DNA of 28,361 bases from JANXLS01 sp038227045. Its GTDB lineage: Bacteria; Planctomycetota; SZUA-567; H5-PLA8. This document shows positions 8,992 through 17,037 of the stretch, piece by piece. The DNA lies in NCBI GenBank assembly GCA_038227045.1, contig JBBRQD010000075.1, positions 1-28,361 of the forward strand, written 5' to 3'. Numbering within the stretch: the first letter of the stretch is position 1; every line of letters begins with the position of its first letter. Made by a program: the position numbers and the translations under genes. The notes under the pieces are model-generated. The model worked only from the letters and a program-made list of their open reading frames with translations, did not search any database and was not told the origin of the DNA.

Positions 8992-11900
8992 ATGAAGAAA
9001 CTCGCCGGTTCACTCCTCATAATGGCTGCGTTCGCTTCAATTACGGCGTCAAGCGGCGAAATTGATTTTGCCAGGGACATTCAGCCCATTTTCAAAAGTG
9101 CATGTTACACCTGCCATGGAGCGGAGAAGCAAAAATCCGGGCTGCGGTTGGATCTGAAAGATCTGGCGATGAGCGGTGGTCAATCCGGCGCAGCGATCAT
9201 TCCAGGCAAAAGCGCGGCGAGTCCATTGATCCAACGCGTGACATCACGCGACGGCGACGAACAAATGCCGCCGAAAGGCGAGCGGCTTTCAGCCGAGCAA
9301 ATTGCGGCGTTGCGCCTGTGGATCGACGCCGGCGCGCCATGGCCGGATGCGCCGGGCGCGAAGGTCGAAGGCTGGCGCGATTGGTGGTCGCTCAAGCCTT
9401 TGACTAAATCCGGCATACCGGGTGTGGAAGTGAACCCGATCGATGCGTTTGTTCGTGCAAAGCTCACTGAAAATAAATTGGCGCCTTCACCGGAGGCCGA
9501 CAAGCGCGCGCTTGCGCGACGGCTTTTTTTCGATCTTACCGGATTGCCGCCGACGCCGGAGGATCTCGCCGCCTTCGTCGCCGACGTTGATCCACAGGCT
9601 TATGAAAAACTGGCGGACAAACTGCTCACCAGCCCGCGTTACGGCGAACGCTGGGCGCGGCATTGGCTCGATGTCGTGAATTACGCCGACACGCACGGCA
9701 ACGATCACGATCACGCCCGGCCCAACGCCTGGCCCTATCGCGATTACGTGATTCGTGCGTTGAACGAAGACAAACCCTACGCGCGCTTCGTCCAAGAGCA
9801 GGTGGCCGGCGATGCGCTCTTTCCCGGAAATTCCGATGCCACGATCGCACTCGGTTGTCTCGCTGCCGGGCCATGGGACGACACATTGATGGTGGGCGTG
9901 CGCGAAGACACGGTGGACCATCGTATGTCGCAGAATCTCGACCGCGACAATATGGTGAGTACCGTGATAAGCACATTTCAAAGCCTCACCGTCCACTGCG
10001 CACGTTGTCACAATCACAAGTTCGACCCCATTTCTCAGCGCGATTATTACGCGTTGCAAGCCGTCTTTGCAGGAGTGGATCGCGCGGACCGGCCCTTCGA
10101 CGCCGACGCAAAAACGCAAGCGCGGCGGCTCGCGCTGGTTGCGCGGAAGAGCGCCATCGCCGCGCGCGCGCCGGAAATTCTGGCGTCGCTCGATGCGCCG
10201 GAAACGGCCCAGCGAGTCGCTGCCGCGGCGGACGCATTCGCACGCCGAGCCGAGGGCTGGACACTGCTTAACCTTGTCAACGCGGTGAGCGCGAGCGCGC
10301 AGGAAGGCACGCATTTCGCGCGGCTCGCCGACGGGTCGTGGAGAGTCAGTGGAACGCGCCCGGACAAAGACACGTTCATCCTGACCGTGCAGACGACGCT
10401 CCGCGACATTCGCGCGCTGCGGCTTGAAGTATTGCCGGACGACAGTCTTCCCGTCCACGGACCGGGGCGATTCGACAACGGGAATTTTCATCTCTCCGAA
10501 TTTCGCGCCAGTGCACAGCCCGCGGCGGGCGAAACAACTGGCGCGGTGAAACTTCAGTTCGCCCGCGCGCTAGCCGACCATTCCGACGCCGGCGATGTGA
10601 TCGCAAACACGCTCGATGGGCGCGACGATACCTACTGGAGCATTCATCCGCGCTATGGCGAAGCGCACGAAGCCGTCTTTGAATTGAAAGAACCGGCGGG
10701 CTTCGATGCCGGAACGACGCTGACAATATTTCTCGACTTCAAAGGAAAATCCGGACACCAGATCGGCCGATTCCGGCTCTCCGCCTGCACGGGAGCGCTC
10801 GCGGCCGATCAGCGCGCCCCGCTGCCCGCGGCCATCAACGATCTGGTGCGCCTGCCGGCAACCGCAAGAACCCCGGAACAGCGGCGCGAATTTGCGCTGC
10901 AATTTCTCGCCAACGAAGTGGGGCGCGAACTGGCCGCGCTGCCCGCGCCAAAATTTGTTTACGCCGTCACGCGCGATTTTCCCGCGCAGGGCAGTTTCAA
11001 ACCGGCATCTAAACCGCGCCCAATCCATTTGCTCGCGCGCGGAGACATCAACAAACCGGGCGAACTGATCGGCCCCGGCGCGCTCGGCTGTCTTCCGGGC
11101 CACCCGCGCCAGCTTGCAGTGGCCGATGGGTCGGACGAATCCGCGCGGCGCGCGGCGCTCGCGCTCTGGCTCACCGATGACCGAAACGTGCTCGCGTGGC
11201 GCAGCATTATGAATCGCGTCTGGCACTATCACTTCGGGCGGGGACTCGTCGCCACGCCCAACGATTTTGGAAAAATGGGCAGCACGCCCAGCCACCCGGA
11301 ACTGCTCGACTGGCTCGCGATCTGGTTTCGCGATGACGCGAAAGGCTCGCTCAAGGCGCTGCATCGCCTGATCGTCACCAGCAAAACGTACCGCCAATCC
11401 ACCGCGCGGCGCGAGGACGCCGCAAAACTCGACAGCGACAACCGCCTGCTCTGGCGGATGAACGGTCCGCGCCTCGGCGCGGAACAGGTGCGCGATTCGG
11501 CGCTGCAATTCAGCGGACGCATCGATTTGACGATGGGCGGGCCGGCGGCGGTTCAATTCGTGCAACGGGGCAAGGCGACATTCATGCCCGACGGCGGCGC
11601 GCCCGCATTCCTCGACTATGAACATTTCGACGCCGACGCGCCTGAAAACCGGCGGCGCGCGATTTACCGCTTCCTTTTCCGCACCGTTCCCGATCCATTT
11701 ATGGACGCGCTGGACTGCCCCGACGGCGGCGCGCTGACGCCGGTGCGAAGCGTCTCGACGACCGCGCTGCAGGCGTTCGCCATGTTGAACGATGCGTTCC
11801 TCATTCGGCAATGCGAACATATTGCCCTGCGAATTAATGAACATGCGAAGGCTCCGGACGCTCAGGCTGACGCGGCATTTCAACTCATTCTTCTCCGTGC

Positions 11901-12009
11901 GCCGCAGGGCGCGGAGCGCGCGCAATTTGCGGCGTACATTCAGCGCCATGGTCTTGCCAACGCGTGTCACCTCCTTCTCAACACCAACGAATTTCTCTAC
12001 CCGGACTAA
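8992..12009 (+). CDS. PSD1-type protein: cytochrome c domain + DUF1549 + DUF1553
   Basis: I choose ATG 8992, since it is followed by a signal peptide (MKKLAGSLLIMAAFASITASS); the longer frame from TTG 8908 only adds unstructured residues. The 1005-residue exported protein opens with a planctomycete-type cytochrome c domain with heme site Cys38-Tyr-Thr-Cys41-His42 and a candidate axial Met at 92 (QMPPKG). DUF1549 follows (IDAFVRAKL, LARRLFFDLTGLPPTPEDL, YGERWARHWLDVVNYADTHG). A second CxxCH lies at residues 336-340 (CARCHNHKFDPIS). A central beta-sandwich-like region precedes the C-terminal DUF1553 (MNRVWHYHFGRGLVATPNDFG, LQAFAMLND). Such genes occur in large numbers in Planctomycetes and Verrucomicrobia, next to DUF1501 genes as here (two bases apart). 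The biochemical role is not known; redox-linked breakdown of complex carbohydrates has been proposed. Confidence 0.93.
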   Translation: MKKLAGSLLIMAAFASITASSGEIDFARDIQPIFKSACYTCHGAEKQKSGLRLDLKDLAMSGGQSGAAIIPGKSAASPLIQRVTSRDGDEQMPPKGERLSAEQIAALRLWIDAGAPWPDAPGAKVEGWRDWWSLKPLTKSGIPGVEVNPIDAFVRAKLTENKLAPSPEADKRALARRLFFDLTGLPPTPEDLAAFVADVDPQAYEKLADKLLTSPRYGERWARHWLDVVNYADTHGNDHDHARPNAWPYRDYVIRALNEDKPYARFVQEQVAGDALFPGNSDATIALGCLAAGPWDDTLMVGVREDTVDHRMSQNLDRDNMVSTVISTFQSLTVHCARCHNHKFDPISQRDYYALQAVFAGVDRADRPFDADAKTQARRLALVARKSAIAARAPEILASLDAPETAQRVAAAADAFARRAEGWTLLNLVNAVSASAQEGTHFARLADGSWRVSGTRPDKDTFILTVQTTLRDIRALRLEVLPDDSLPVHGPGRFDNGNFHLSEFRASAQPAAGETTGAVKLQFARALADHSDAGDVIANTLDGRDDTYWSIHPRYGEAHEAVFELKEPAGFDAGTTLTIFLDFKGKSGHQIGRFRLSACTGALAADQRAPLPAAINDLVRLPATARTPEQRREFALQFLANEVGRELAALPAPKFVYAVTRDFPAQGSFKPASKPRPIHLLARGDINKPGELIGPGALGCLPGHPRQLAVADGSDESARRAALALWLTDDRNVLAWRSIMNRVWHYHFGRGLVATPNDFGKMGSTPSHPELLDWLAIWFRDDAKGSLKALHRLIVTSKTYRQSTARREDAAKLDSDNRLLWRMNGPRLGAEQVRDSALQFSGRIDLTMGGPAAVQFVQRGKATFMPDGGAPAFLDYEHFDADAPENRRRAIYRFLFRTVPDPFMDALDCPDGGALTPVRSVSTTALQAFAMLNDAFLIRQCEHIALRINEHAKAPDAQADAAFQLILLRAPQGAERAQFAAYIQRHGLANACHLLLNTNEFLYPD

Positions 12010-12011
12010 CT

Positions 12012-13445
12012 ATGAACGCATCAACTTTCACCCGCCGCGATTTTCTCGCGCACACCCAGTTCGGCTTTGGCGGCATCGCACTCGCCGCACTGCTCGGCCG
12101 CGACCGCGCGTTCGCGGACGACAAGCCCAAACCCGAATTGAACGGCGGCCTGCACCACCGCGCAAAAGTTCGCCGTGTCATCCAGCTCTTTATGAACGGC
12201 GGCGCGAGCCAGTGCGATCTGTTCGATTACAAACCGGCGCTTATTGAGCGCCACGGCAAGCCCTTCGATCCCGGCACCGGCGAGCGCGTCGAAGCCAGCA
12301 TCAGCACGCCCGGCGCGGTCATGAAGAGCCCGTTCGAATGGGCGCAGCACGGGAAGAGCGGGCGTTGGGTGAGCAGCGCGCTCCCGCACACCGCGAAGAT
12401 CGTGGACGAGCTTGCGTTTTTCATGGCGCTGACGTCCAAATCGAACGTGCACGGGCCCGCCGCCTACATGCAAAACACTGGTTTTCTGCTGCCGGGATTC
12501 CCCTGCATGGGCGCCTGGATTTCGTATGGTCTGGGCAGTTTGAGCGACAACGTCCCGGCATTCGTAGTGCTGCCCGACGCGCGCGGCCTTCCGTACAATG
12601 GCCGCAGCGCATTTACGTCCGGATTCCTGCCCGCGAACCACCAGGGCACGCTCATCAATCCCGCGGTGCCGCAGCCGATCTCCCATCTCAATCCGCCGCC
12701 CGATGCAAAGCAGATCACGCCGGACAGCCGCGCGGAAGAACTCGCGCTGCTCGGCAAGATGAACGCGGCACACGCGGCGGAACATCCCGGCGATTCGCGG
12801 CTGCAAGCGCGCATCGAAAGTTACGAACTCGCCGCGCGGTTCCAAATGGCCGCGCCGGGGTTGCTCGATCTTGCTGGCGAGACCGACGCGACGAAAAAAC
12901 TCTACGGACTTGACCAGCCAGAAACGACGCCGTTCGCGCGCAACTGTCTCGTCGCGCGCCGCATGATCGAGCGCGGCGTGCGCTTCGTTCAAGTGTGGGG
13001 CGGCCACGGCGGCGGCACGGGAAATTGGGACAATCATACCGACATTTCCAAAGAACTCGGTTTTATGGCGCGCGCCACCGACCAGCCCACAACCGCGCTC
13101 CTGCTCGATCTCAAATCGCGCGGCCTGCTCGACGACACGCTGCTCATCTGGACAACGGAATTTGGCCGGATGCCCTTCAGCCAGGGAAGCGTGGGACGCG
13201 ACCACAATGGCGGCACGTTCGTCTCCTGGCTCGCGGGCGCCGGAGTCAAGCCGGGCATCGCGCACGGGAAAAGCGACGATTGGTCGTGGAAAGCCACCGA
13301 AGGCGCGGCGACATGCTATGATTTTCACGCGACGATCCTCCACCTGCTCGGCATCGATCACGAGAAGCTCACGTTTTACCACAATGGCATCAACCGCCGT
13401 CTTACCGATGTACATGGGCATGTAGTAAAAGAAGTGCTTGCGTAG
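12012..13445 (+). CDS. Tat-exported DUF1501 (sulfatase/phosphatase-like) protein
   Basis: The start ATG 12012 lies two bases after the stop of the DUF1549/1553 gene, so the two are surely one operon. The 477-residue product starts with a twin-arginine signal (TRRDFLAHTQFGFGGIALAALLG), implying export of a folded protein. DUF1501 features follow: RVIQLFMNGGASQCDLFDYKP, VHGPAAYMQNTGF, FVQVWGGHGGGTGNWDNH, LLIWTTEFGRMPFSQG, GRDHNGGTFVSWLAGAGVKPG and a final HATILHLLGIDHEKL. The family has the alkaline-phosphatase/sulfatase fold and conserved His/Asp residues that would bind metal. Its partner is the adjacent cytochrome protein in nearly all PVC genomes. The substrate is not known. Confidence 0.94.
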   Translation: MNASTFTRRDFLAHTQFGFGGIALAALLGRDRAFADDKPKPELNGGLHHRAKVRRVIQLFMNGGASQCDLFDYKPALIERHGKPFDPGTGERVEASISTPGAVMKSPFEWAQHGKSGRWVSSALPHTAKIVDELAFFMALTSKSNVHGPAAYMQNTGFLLPGFPCMGAWISYGLGSLSDNVPAFVVLPDARGLPYNGRSAFTSGFLPANHQGTLINPAVPQPISHLNPPPDAKQITPDSRAEELALLGKMNAAHAAEHPGDSRLQARIESYELAARFQMAAPGLLDLAGETDATKKLYGLDQPETTPFARNCLVARRMIERGVRFVQVWGGHGGGTGNWDNHTDISKELGFMARATDQPTTALLLDLKSRGLLDDTLLIWTTEFGRMPFSQGSVGRDHNGGTFVSWLAGAGVKPGIAHGKSDDWSWKATEGAATCYDFHATILHLLGIDHEKLTFYHNGINRRLTDVHGHVVKEVLA

Positions 13446-13490
13446 ACCGATTTTATTGCCTCGTGCACAATCAATGCGACACCGCCAGAA

Positions 13491-13509
13491 TGCAGGCTTG
13501 AAGCCTGCA
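13491..13509. repeat. REP-like palindrome after DUF1501 gene
   Basis: TGCAGGCTT-G-AAGCCTGCA is a perfect 9-bp inverted repeat 45 bases after the DUF1501 stop. It is the same class of short palindrome as that at 171-190. It could form a weak transcript 3' end, but no T-tract follows. Confidence 0.6.
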
Positions 13510-13540
13510 CCACGATTTCGGCGGCGCGACATTAAGAGAG

Positions 13541-13657
13541 TGGCCTGTCACCCATTTTTCCGAGTGGTGGAATATTCATCCTGCTGTAACTCCTGGTGCA
13601 CATCAAGGAGGAATACACCGAATGGGTAGTCCACTTAGCAAGCTTTTTGACGACTAG
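13541..13657 (+). pseudogene. C-terminal tail of a polymorphic (Rhs/CdiA-type) toxin
   Basis: The frame is open from 13502 (after TGA 13499-13501) to TAG 13657 with no good start. From 13541 it reads WPVTHFSEWWNIHPAV, then TPGAHQGGIHRMGSPLS and KLFDD. The WW-x-x-HPA and HQGGIHR elements look like the C-terminal His-rich nuclease tails of Rhs/contact-dependent toxins. The stop codon overlaps the ribosome-binding site (AGGAG, 13656-13660) of an SMI1/KNR4-type immunity gene that starts nine bases later, exactly the toxin-immunity arrangement. The toxin body is missing; its place is taken by the DUF1501 gene end and a REP palindrome. The toxin family is inferred. Confidence 0.45.
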
Positions 13658-13666
13658 GAGATCCGC

Positions 13667-14134
13667 ATGCTCATTCCAGAATTTAATCACTTGAATACAT
13701 TTATTAATAATAAGGATTCGGGAAACTGTTTTTACCCAGTTGATATCAATGAAATACTAAAAACAGAGAGGCGACTCAAATTTTTATTGCCAAGCCAAAT
13801 ACGTACATTTTATCGAGAGATTGGTTATGGATTTTTTCAGGCACCGATCCGATCTCCAAATGATCGACACGATTTGATAAATCGAATTATTTCTCCTCAC
13901 GAAATTGCCGATTTCATGCTGGGAGAATCTTCCTATCCGCCTACAATTCCACTACGTAAAGGGCATATGCCATTTTTCGATATTGGCGAAAGTGATTATT
14001 TAATATTCAAGCACGAATCAGACGAACCAAATCGCGTATATTGGTTTGATGGAAGGACTGTCGTCGCTAGCGATTTCGTAGAATTCATTAAGAATCTCTC
14101 GATTAATCCGTCATTTTATCTGTCTACCAAATAA
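13667..14134 (+). CDS. SMI1/KNR4 (SUKH) family immunity protein
   Basis: The 155-residue cytoplasmic protein has a SUKH-type core: INEILKTERRLKFLLPSQIRTFYREIGYG is the classic 'lead helix, LP..y..f....G.g' pattern, followed by SPHEIADFM, the GHMPFFDIGESDYLIF strand pair and RVYWFDG. SUKH proteins neutralise nuclease toxins of Rhs, CDI and type VI systems by direct binding. Ribosome-binding site AGGAG sits six bases before ATG 13667 and overlaps the stop of the toxin tail fragment, indicating former translational coupling. The gene is much more AT-rich than all its neighbours, a sign of recent acquisition. With the toxin gone it is now an orphan immunity gene. Confidence 0.85.
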   Translation: MLIPEFNHLNTFINNKDSGNCFYPVDINEILKTERRLKFLLPSQIRTFYREIGYGFFQAPIRSPNDRHDLINRIISPHEIADFMLGESSYPPTIPLRKGHMPFFDIGESDYLIFKHESDEPNRVYWFDGRTVVASDFVEFIKNLSINPSFYLSTK

Positions 14135-14319
14135 CCGCGATTCATTCGAAATGGCGTCTTGTTCAAAGCCATAATTGAGCGGTAGGAAGACAGACTGGCG
14201 GCCATCTGAAAAGGGAGCCCTTCGAAGGTCAACGTTTCGAGGGTGTAATCGTCGCGATTGTGTGTGGCGATAGTCGGGCATTTAGCAATCCGCGCACGGG
14301 ACAGGCCCCCGCTCAAAGC

Positions 14320-14445
14320 GACAAAGACAAAAATTACTACGAGAATAAATGCCAGTCTCTCGACCGGCAGATCGATTATCTGGTGTACAGATTGTACGGC
14401 CTCACACAAGACGAAATCAAGATCGTCGAAGGAGCGGCGCTATGA
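14320..14445 (+). pseudogene. C-terminal remnant of a type II restriction-modification DNA methyltransferase
   Basis: The frame reads DKDKNYYENKCQSLDRQIDY, then LVYRLYGLTQDEIKIVEGAAL. The pattern RQID-x-LVYxLYGLTxxEIxIVEG is the standard C-terminus of Eco57I/type IIG-like restriction-methyltransferase proteins. Everything N-terminal (methylase and endonuclease motifs) is absent; the frame before 14320 is unrelated sequence. Its TGA overlaps the ATG of the next gene (ATGA, 14442-14445), so the downstream gene was once coupled to it. Confidence 0.6.
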
Positions 14446-14834
14446 AATCAAGATCGTCCGCCTCGCGGGGCAGTTCATTCAAGCGCAAGCCTGCTGCCGC
14501 TGGCAACCTCTTCACGCCGATTGACGAGTCCGACATTGAAATCGAGACCGTTCTGCTGCCGGACTTGATCGCCGAACGCGTCCTCGGAGAAGCCGAACGC
14601 TGCCTCGGCCAGCGCTTCCCCGACGCCTGGAGCGTGCAATTGGCTCAACGCGCCTTCACCTGTTACCGCCGCAACCCGCGCTTCCGCCTCTGGCTCAACC
14701 GCTCCGGCAACGAAAGCCGCGATTGGCTCTCCGCATTCATGCGCCACTGGCTCACTGGGTTGCTGCGAAATTACGACGAGACCCTCTGCGCCCGTCTGCC
14801 CGTTGGCTACAGCATTGGCTGCCCTGCTTCTTAA
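14442..14834 (+). CDS. Conserved hypothetical protein, 130 aa
   Basis: ATG 14442 overlaps the stop of the methyltransferase remnant by four bases. The product has a Lys/Arg/Ser-rich N-terminus, then IEIETVLLPDLIAERVLGEA. It ends with an Arg/Trp-rich helical part (NPRFRLWLNR, GNESRDWLSAFMRHWLTGLL) and ARLPVGYSIGCP. I recall similar small proteins with a GNxGRDxLxxFMRHWL pattern in Verrucomicrobia, but I know no function. Its position behind a restriction-modification tail may hint at a link, or be an accident of gene decay. A 15-bp direct repeat spans its start (14413-14427 and 14444-14458). Confidence 0.6.
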   Translation: MKSRSSASRGSSFKRKPAAAGNLFTPIDESDIEIETVLLPDLIAERVLGEAERCLGQRFPDAWSVQLAQRAFTCYRRNPRFRLWLNRSGNESRDWLSAFMRHWLTGLLRNYDETLCARLPVGYSIGCPAS

Positions 14835-14946
14835 CTTCATCGACGAAGATTTGGCGCTCGAAATAATTTCACGAATTCGGTGGAAAGTGTGTTTGTAATA
14901 GGGTATTATTAGCATAATAAGGGGAGATTGTAATGTGTCAATCTCT

Positions 14947-15117
14947 TTAAGAGCGTGTACAAGAAGTGGACGCGGCCGCAAACCGGCGCTTTTTGTCCGG
15001 CTCTTCGTTGCGTCGAAAAAACCGTATCTCCGTTCCGATACGGTCTTTTCGCCGCGCCTCGATCCGAACAAAAATCGCTCGGTTTGCGCCTCGCGCCACT
15101 TCTTGTACACGCTCTAA
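14947..15117. repeat. Long foldback element, 171 bp
   Basis: Perfect 19-bp arms (14951-14969 and 15096-15114; GAGCGTGTACAAGAAGTGG and its complement) enclose an imperfect palindrome that continues to the centre, where ACCGTAT and ATACGGT (15020-15042) form a final stem. Because of the symmetry both strands encode a similar peptide beginning MYKKW and containing EKTVS..RYG. The unit would give one hairpin of about 80 bp in RNA or a DNA cruciform. Confidence 0.85.
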
Positions 15118-15186
15118 GGGATTTGGAGCGATTTGCGATCGAATGTGGCTCGCCCCGATTGGGGCTTTGGGTATCTTAATGCTTTG

Positions 15187-15229
15187 TAGACCCAGGCCTG
15201 CGCCGGAGTGGCGGCTCCAGCCTGGTCTA
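15187..15229. repeat. Hairpin with 10-11 bp arms
   Basis: TAGACCCAGGC (15187-15197) and GCCTGGTCTA (15220-15229) pair with one bulged base. The GC-rich interior (TGCGCCGG / CGGCTCCA) can extend the stem. It lies between two longer foldback elements and has no T-tract. Confidence 0.5.
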
Positions 15230-15261
15230 TAGTAGTTCGTGCCGTTGGCGCTTAAGATGAG

Positions 15262-15435
15262 GTGCATTCAATCGTTACGTGCTCTTGTTGCATGTGTATT
15301 AAGAAGTTGGTGAGCGAAGGTTGTGCACACGTGCATTTTGTGGAAGGACGCGAAGATGGATTGCGCGAAATTGGAGATGACAGCACATTGTGCAATATTT
15401 GTAACGAAATTCCGTTTAAACCGAATCTAATCTGA
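15262..15435 (+). CDS. Short Cys-rich frame, doubtful
   Basis: A 57-residue frame from GTG 15262 reads VHSIVTCSCCMCIKKLVSEG, then CAHVHFVEGREDGLREIGDD and STLCNICNEI. The spaced Cys pairs (CSCCMC and CNIC) could bind zinc. However no ribosome-binding site is evident, and the last five codons and the stop lie inside the perfect arm of the following foldback element. It may be a gene interrupted by that element, or chance. Confidence 0.2.
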   Translation: MHSIVTCSCCMCIKKLVSEGCAHVHFVEGREDGLREIGDDSTLCNICNEIPFKPNLI

Positions 15436-15580
15436 AACCCATCGTTTTGGCCGGGTCTTTTGGACGTGCTCGTCGTTGCAGGCTCCGTCACAGGTTTACT
15501 AACATGCTCCGTCGCCTGCGCCTCGATCACGCCCAAAATCCCTCGCCCAAAACGATGGGTTTCAGATTAGATTCGGTTTA
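15417..15580. repeat. Long foldback element with perfect 34-bp arms, 164 bp
   Basis: The arms (15417-15450 and 15547-15580) are exact reverse complements over 34 bases, beginning TAAACCGAATCTAATCTGAA. The interior continues as a weaker palindrome (GGGTCTTTTGGACGTGCTCG against GATCACGCCCAAAATCCC). The perfect arms mark this as the best preserved of the foldback elements in the window. No transposase or terminal target duplication was recognised. Confidence 0.9.
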
Positions 15581-15607
15581 GTTTGCCGCTTCTTGGCTAG
15601 GCTTTGA

Positions 15608-15754
15608 TTGATTTGGACTTTGAACCCAGGTCTTCGTAGTTTTGGCCCGTCGGGTTTGTGCATGTGGTGCATCTTTTGTAACGAGTGGGGCTGGCCATGC
15701 TGGCTTCGGAATAGCAAGGGGGCAGATACGAAACTAAAAGTGCCAGTTCTTTGA
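15608..15754 (+). other. Second short Cys/Trp-rich frame, doubtful
   Basis: A 48-residue frame from TTG 15608 contains LCMWCIFCNEWGWPCWL. It shares the CxxCNE pattern with the frame at 15262-15435 on the other side of the foldback element. It has no clear ribosome-binding site and no known family. It may be a fragment or chance. Confidence 0.15.
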
Positions 15755-15919
15755 GATGTCCCTTGGAGGACTTTCCAGAGCAATCCGTTCAAAATTGTCA
15801 AAAACTCTAAACCCCTCTAAAAAAACGCGGTGTATGGGTTAATGATGTTTGCTGTTTGCACGTTATCGGGTCGCCGAGCGGTCATTTAGGGAATCTTATT
15901 TATTGAGGGAGAGTGTTTC

Positions 15920-16813
15920 ATGCGCATTATCACACGTGGCGATTTTGACGGGCTGGCCAGCACCGTTCTTTTGACCGAAGTCGAGAAGATCGGCGAGATC
16001 AAGATGGTCCATCCGAAAGATGCGCAGGACGGCAAAGTCGAAGCCGACGAGGACGACATTGTCGTCAATCTTCCGTATATTCCCGGCTGCGGACTGTGGT
16101 TCGACCATCATGTGTCCGAAGAGCACAAAATCAAGACGCAGGGCGAATTTAAGGGCCGCTTCGAAGTCGCGCCGAGTTGCGCGCGCGTGATCTACAATCA
16201 TTACAAATCGCCCAAGTTCGATCCCTTCGCCGAATTTATCGACGCCACCGACCGGCTCGACAGCGCGCACTTGACCACCGAAGACGTGACGAAGCCCGAA
16301 GGCTGGATTCTGCTCGGTTTGACGCTCGACCCGCGCACGGGGCTGGGGCCGGAGTTCCAGCGCTATTTCCGCTGGCTGGCGGAGTACATCAAAGAAGTGC
16401 CGCTGGACAAAGTGCTGAAGCATCCCACGGTTCTAAAACGCACCGAACGCGTCATGGCGGAGCAGGACGAACACGAGAACATGCTCGCACAGCACGCCCA
16501 GCAGGACGAAAACGTGATCATCACCGACTTCCGCAACCTGAAGGACAAACCGGTCGGCAACCGCTTCCTGGTCTTCAGCAAATTCCCCAAGGCCAACGTC
16601 GAAGTGCGCCTCTTCAACGGCCACGCGGGCGCCGTCGTCGCGGCGATTGGCCACAGCATTTTTAACCGGACCTGCAAAGTGAATGCGGGGGCGCTCTGCG
16701 CCCAGTACGGCGGCGGCGGGCATCACGGCGCGGGCACCGCGCAGCTCAAGCCCGAAAATGCCGAGGCGCAAATCGTCGAAATCCTCACCACGCTGAAGGC
16801 CAACGGAAGGTAG
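15920..16813 (+). CDS. DHH/DHHA1 family phosphoesterase (exopolyphosphatase-like)
   Basis: The 297-residue cytoplasmic protein carries the DHH-superfamily motifs: TRGDFDGLAS with metal-binding Asp8 and Asp10, FDHH at 61-64 (the name-giving DHH motif), and a C-terminal DHHA1 substrate-binding loop GGGGHHGAG at about 264-272. A ribosome-binding site (GAGGGAGAG) precedes ATG 15920. Relatives hydrolyse phosphodiester or phosphoanhydride bonds (exopolyphosphatase, NrnA-type oligoribonuclease/pAp phosphatase, cyclic dinucleotide phosphodiesterase). This length and motif set match proteins often annotated as exopolyphosphatase, but the substrate cannot be fixed from sequence. No operon partner is apparent. 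Confidence 0.9.
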   Translation: MRIITRGDFDGLASTVLLTEVEKIGEIKMVHPKDAQDGKVEADEDDIVVNLPYIPGCGLWFDHHVSEEHKIKTQGEFKGRFEVAPSCARVIYNHYKSPKFDPFAEFIDATDRLDSAHLTTEDVTKPEGWILLGLTLDPRTGLGPEFQRYFRWLAEYIKEVPLDKVLKHPTVLKRTERVMAEQDEHENMLAQHAQQDENVIITDFRNLKDKPVGNRFLVFSKFPKANVEVRLFNGHAGAVVAAIGHSIFNRTCKVNAGALCAQYGGGGHHGAGTAQLKPENAEAQIVEILTTLKANGR

Positions 16814-16899
16814 CCGGCTGCTCAGGGTGAAGGGTAATCGTCTGATTTCAGTGAAGCTCCACGTTTGCCCGTACCCCGCGCATGAGTACATGCGTCGAG

Positions 16900-16923
16900 C
16901 CCTCTCCCTCAAAGGGGAGGGGG
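16900..16923 (+). terminator. Hairpin downstream of the DHH gene
   Basis: CCCTCTCCC and GGGGAGGGG pair around a TCAAA loop about 90 bases after the DHH stop. There is no T-tract, so it may be a factor-dependent 3' end or another dispersed repeat. It is followed by a degenerate TTCTTTGCGTCTTTGCGG-type repeat (16958-16976), resembling those at 3960-4040. Confidence 0.3.
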
Positions 16924-17037
16924 AACGTCGCCGCAAGTCCGAACTTATATAGTTGAGTTCTTTGCGTCTTTGCGGTGCGAAGTATCTGTCGTAGAATCCC
17001 GCACCTTTCCTATTCGCAACTAAAAGGACTCCTCTGC

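Larger units (their letters stand above)
14835..15919. other. 1.1-kb stretch with no convincing gene
   Basis: This interval holds two long foldback elements (14947-15117, 15417-15580), a smaller hairpin (15187-15229), a GCCCC-GATT-GGGGC stem near 15157, and two short Cys-rich frames (15262-15435 and 15608-15754). It lies between the conflict-gene remnants and the DHH gene. I found no rRNA, tRNA or recognisable protein domain in it. The last 60 bases, before 15920, presumably hold the promoter of the DHH gene. Confidence 0.6.

Noticed and set aside
10570..11970. Long open frame on the minus strand (466 codons) opposite the DUF1549/1553 gene
   Set aside because: It has no recognisable domain and lies fully antisense to a well-supported GC-rich gene; the Arg/Ala-rich composition is typical of a shadow frame.
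12021..13532. Minus-strand frame of 503 codons opposite the DUF1501 gene
   Set aside because: Antisense shadow of a clear family member; no motif of its own.
14116..14409. 97-codon minus-strand frame between the SUKH gene and the methyltransferase remnant
   Set aside because: It overlaps the methyltransferase tail in antisense and matches no family; the part at 14135-14319 is probably leftover junction sequence.
14835..15919. CRISPR array
   Set aside because: The repeats here are inverted pairs, not regularly spaced direct repeats with unique spacers.
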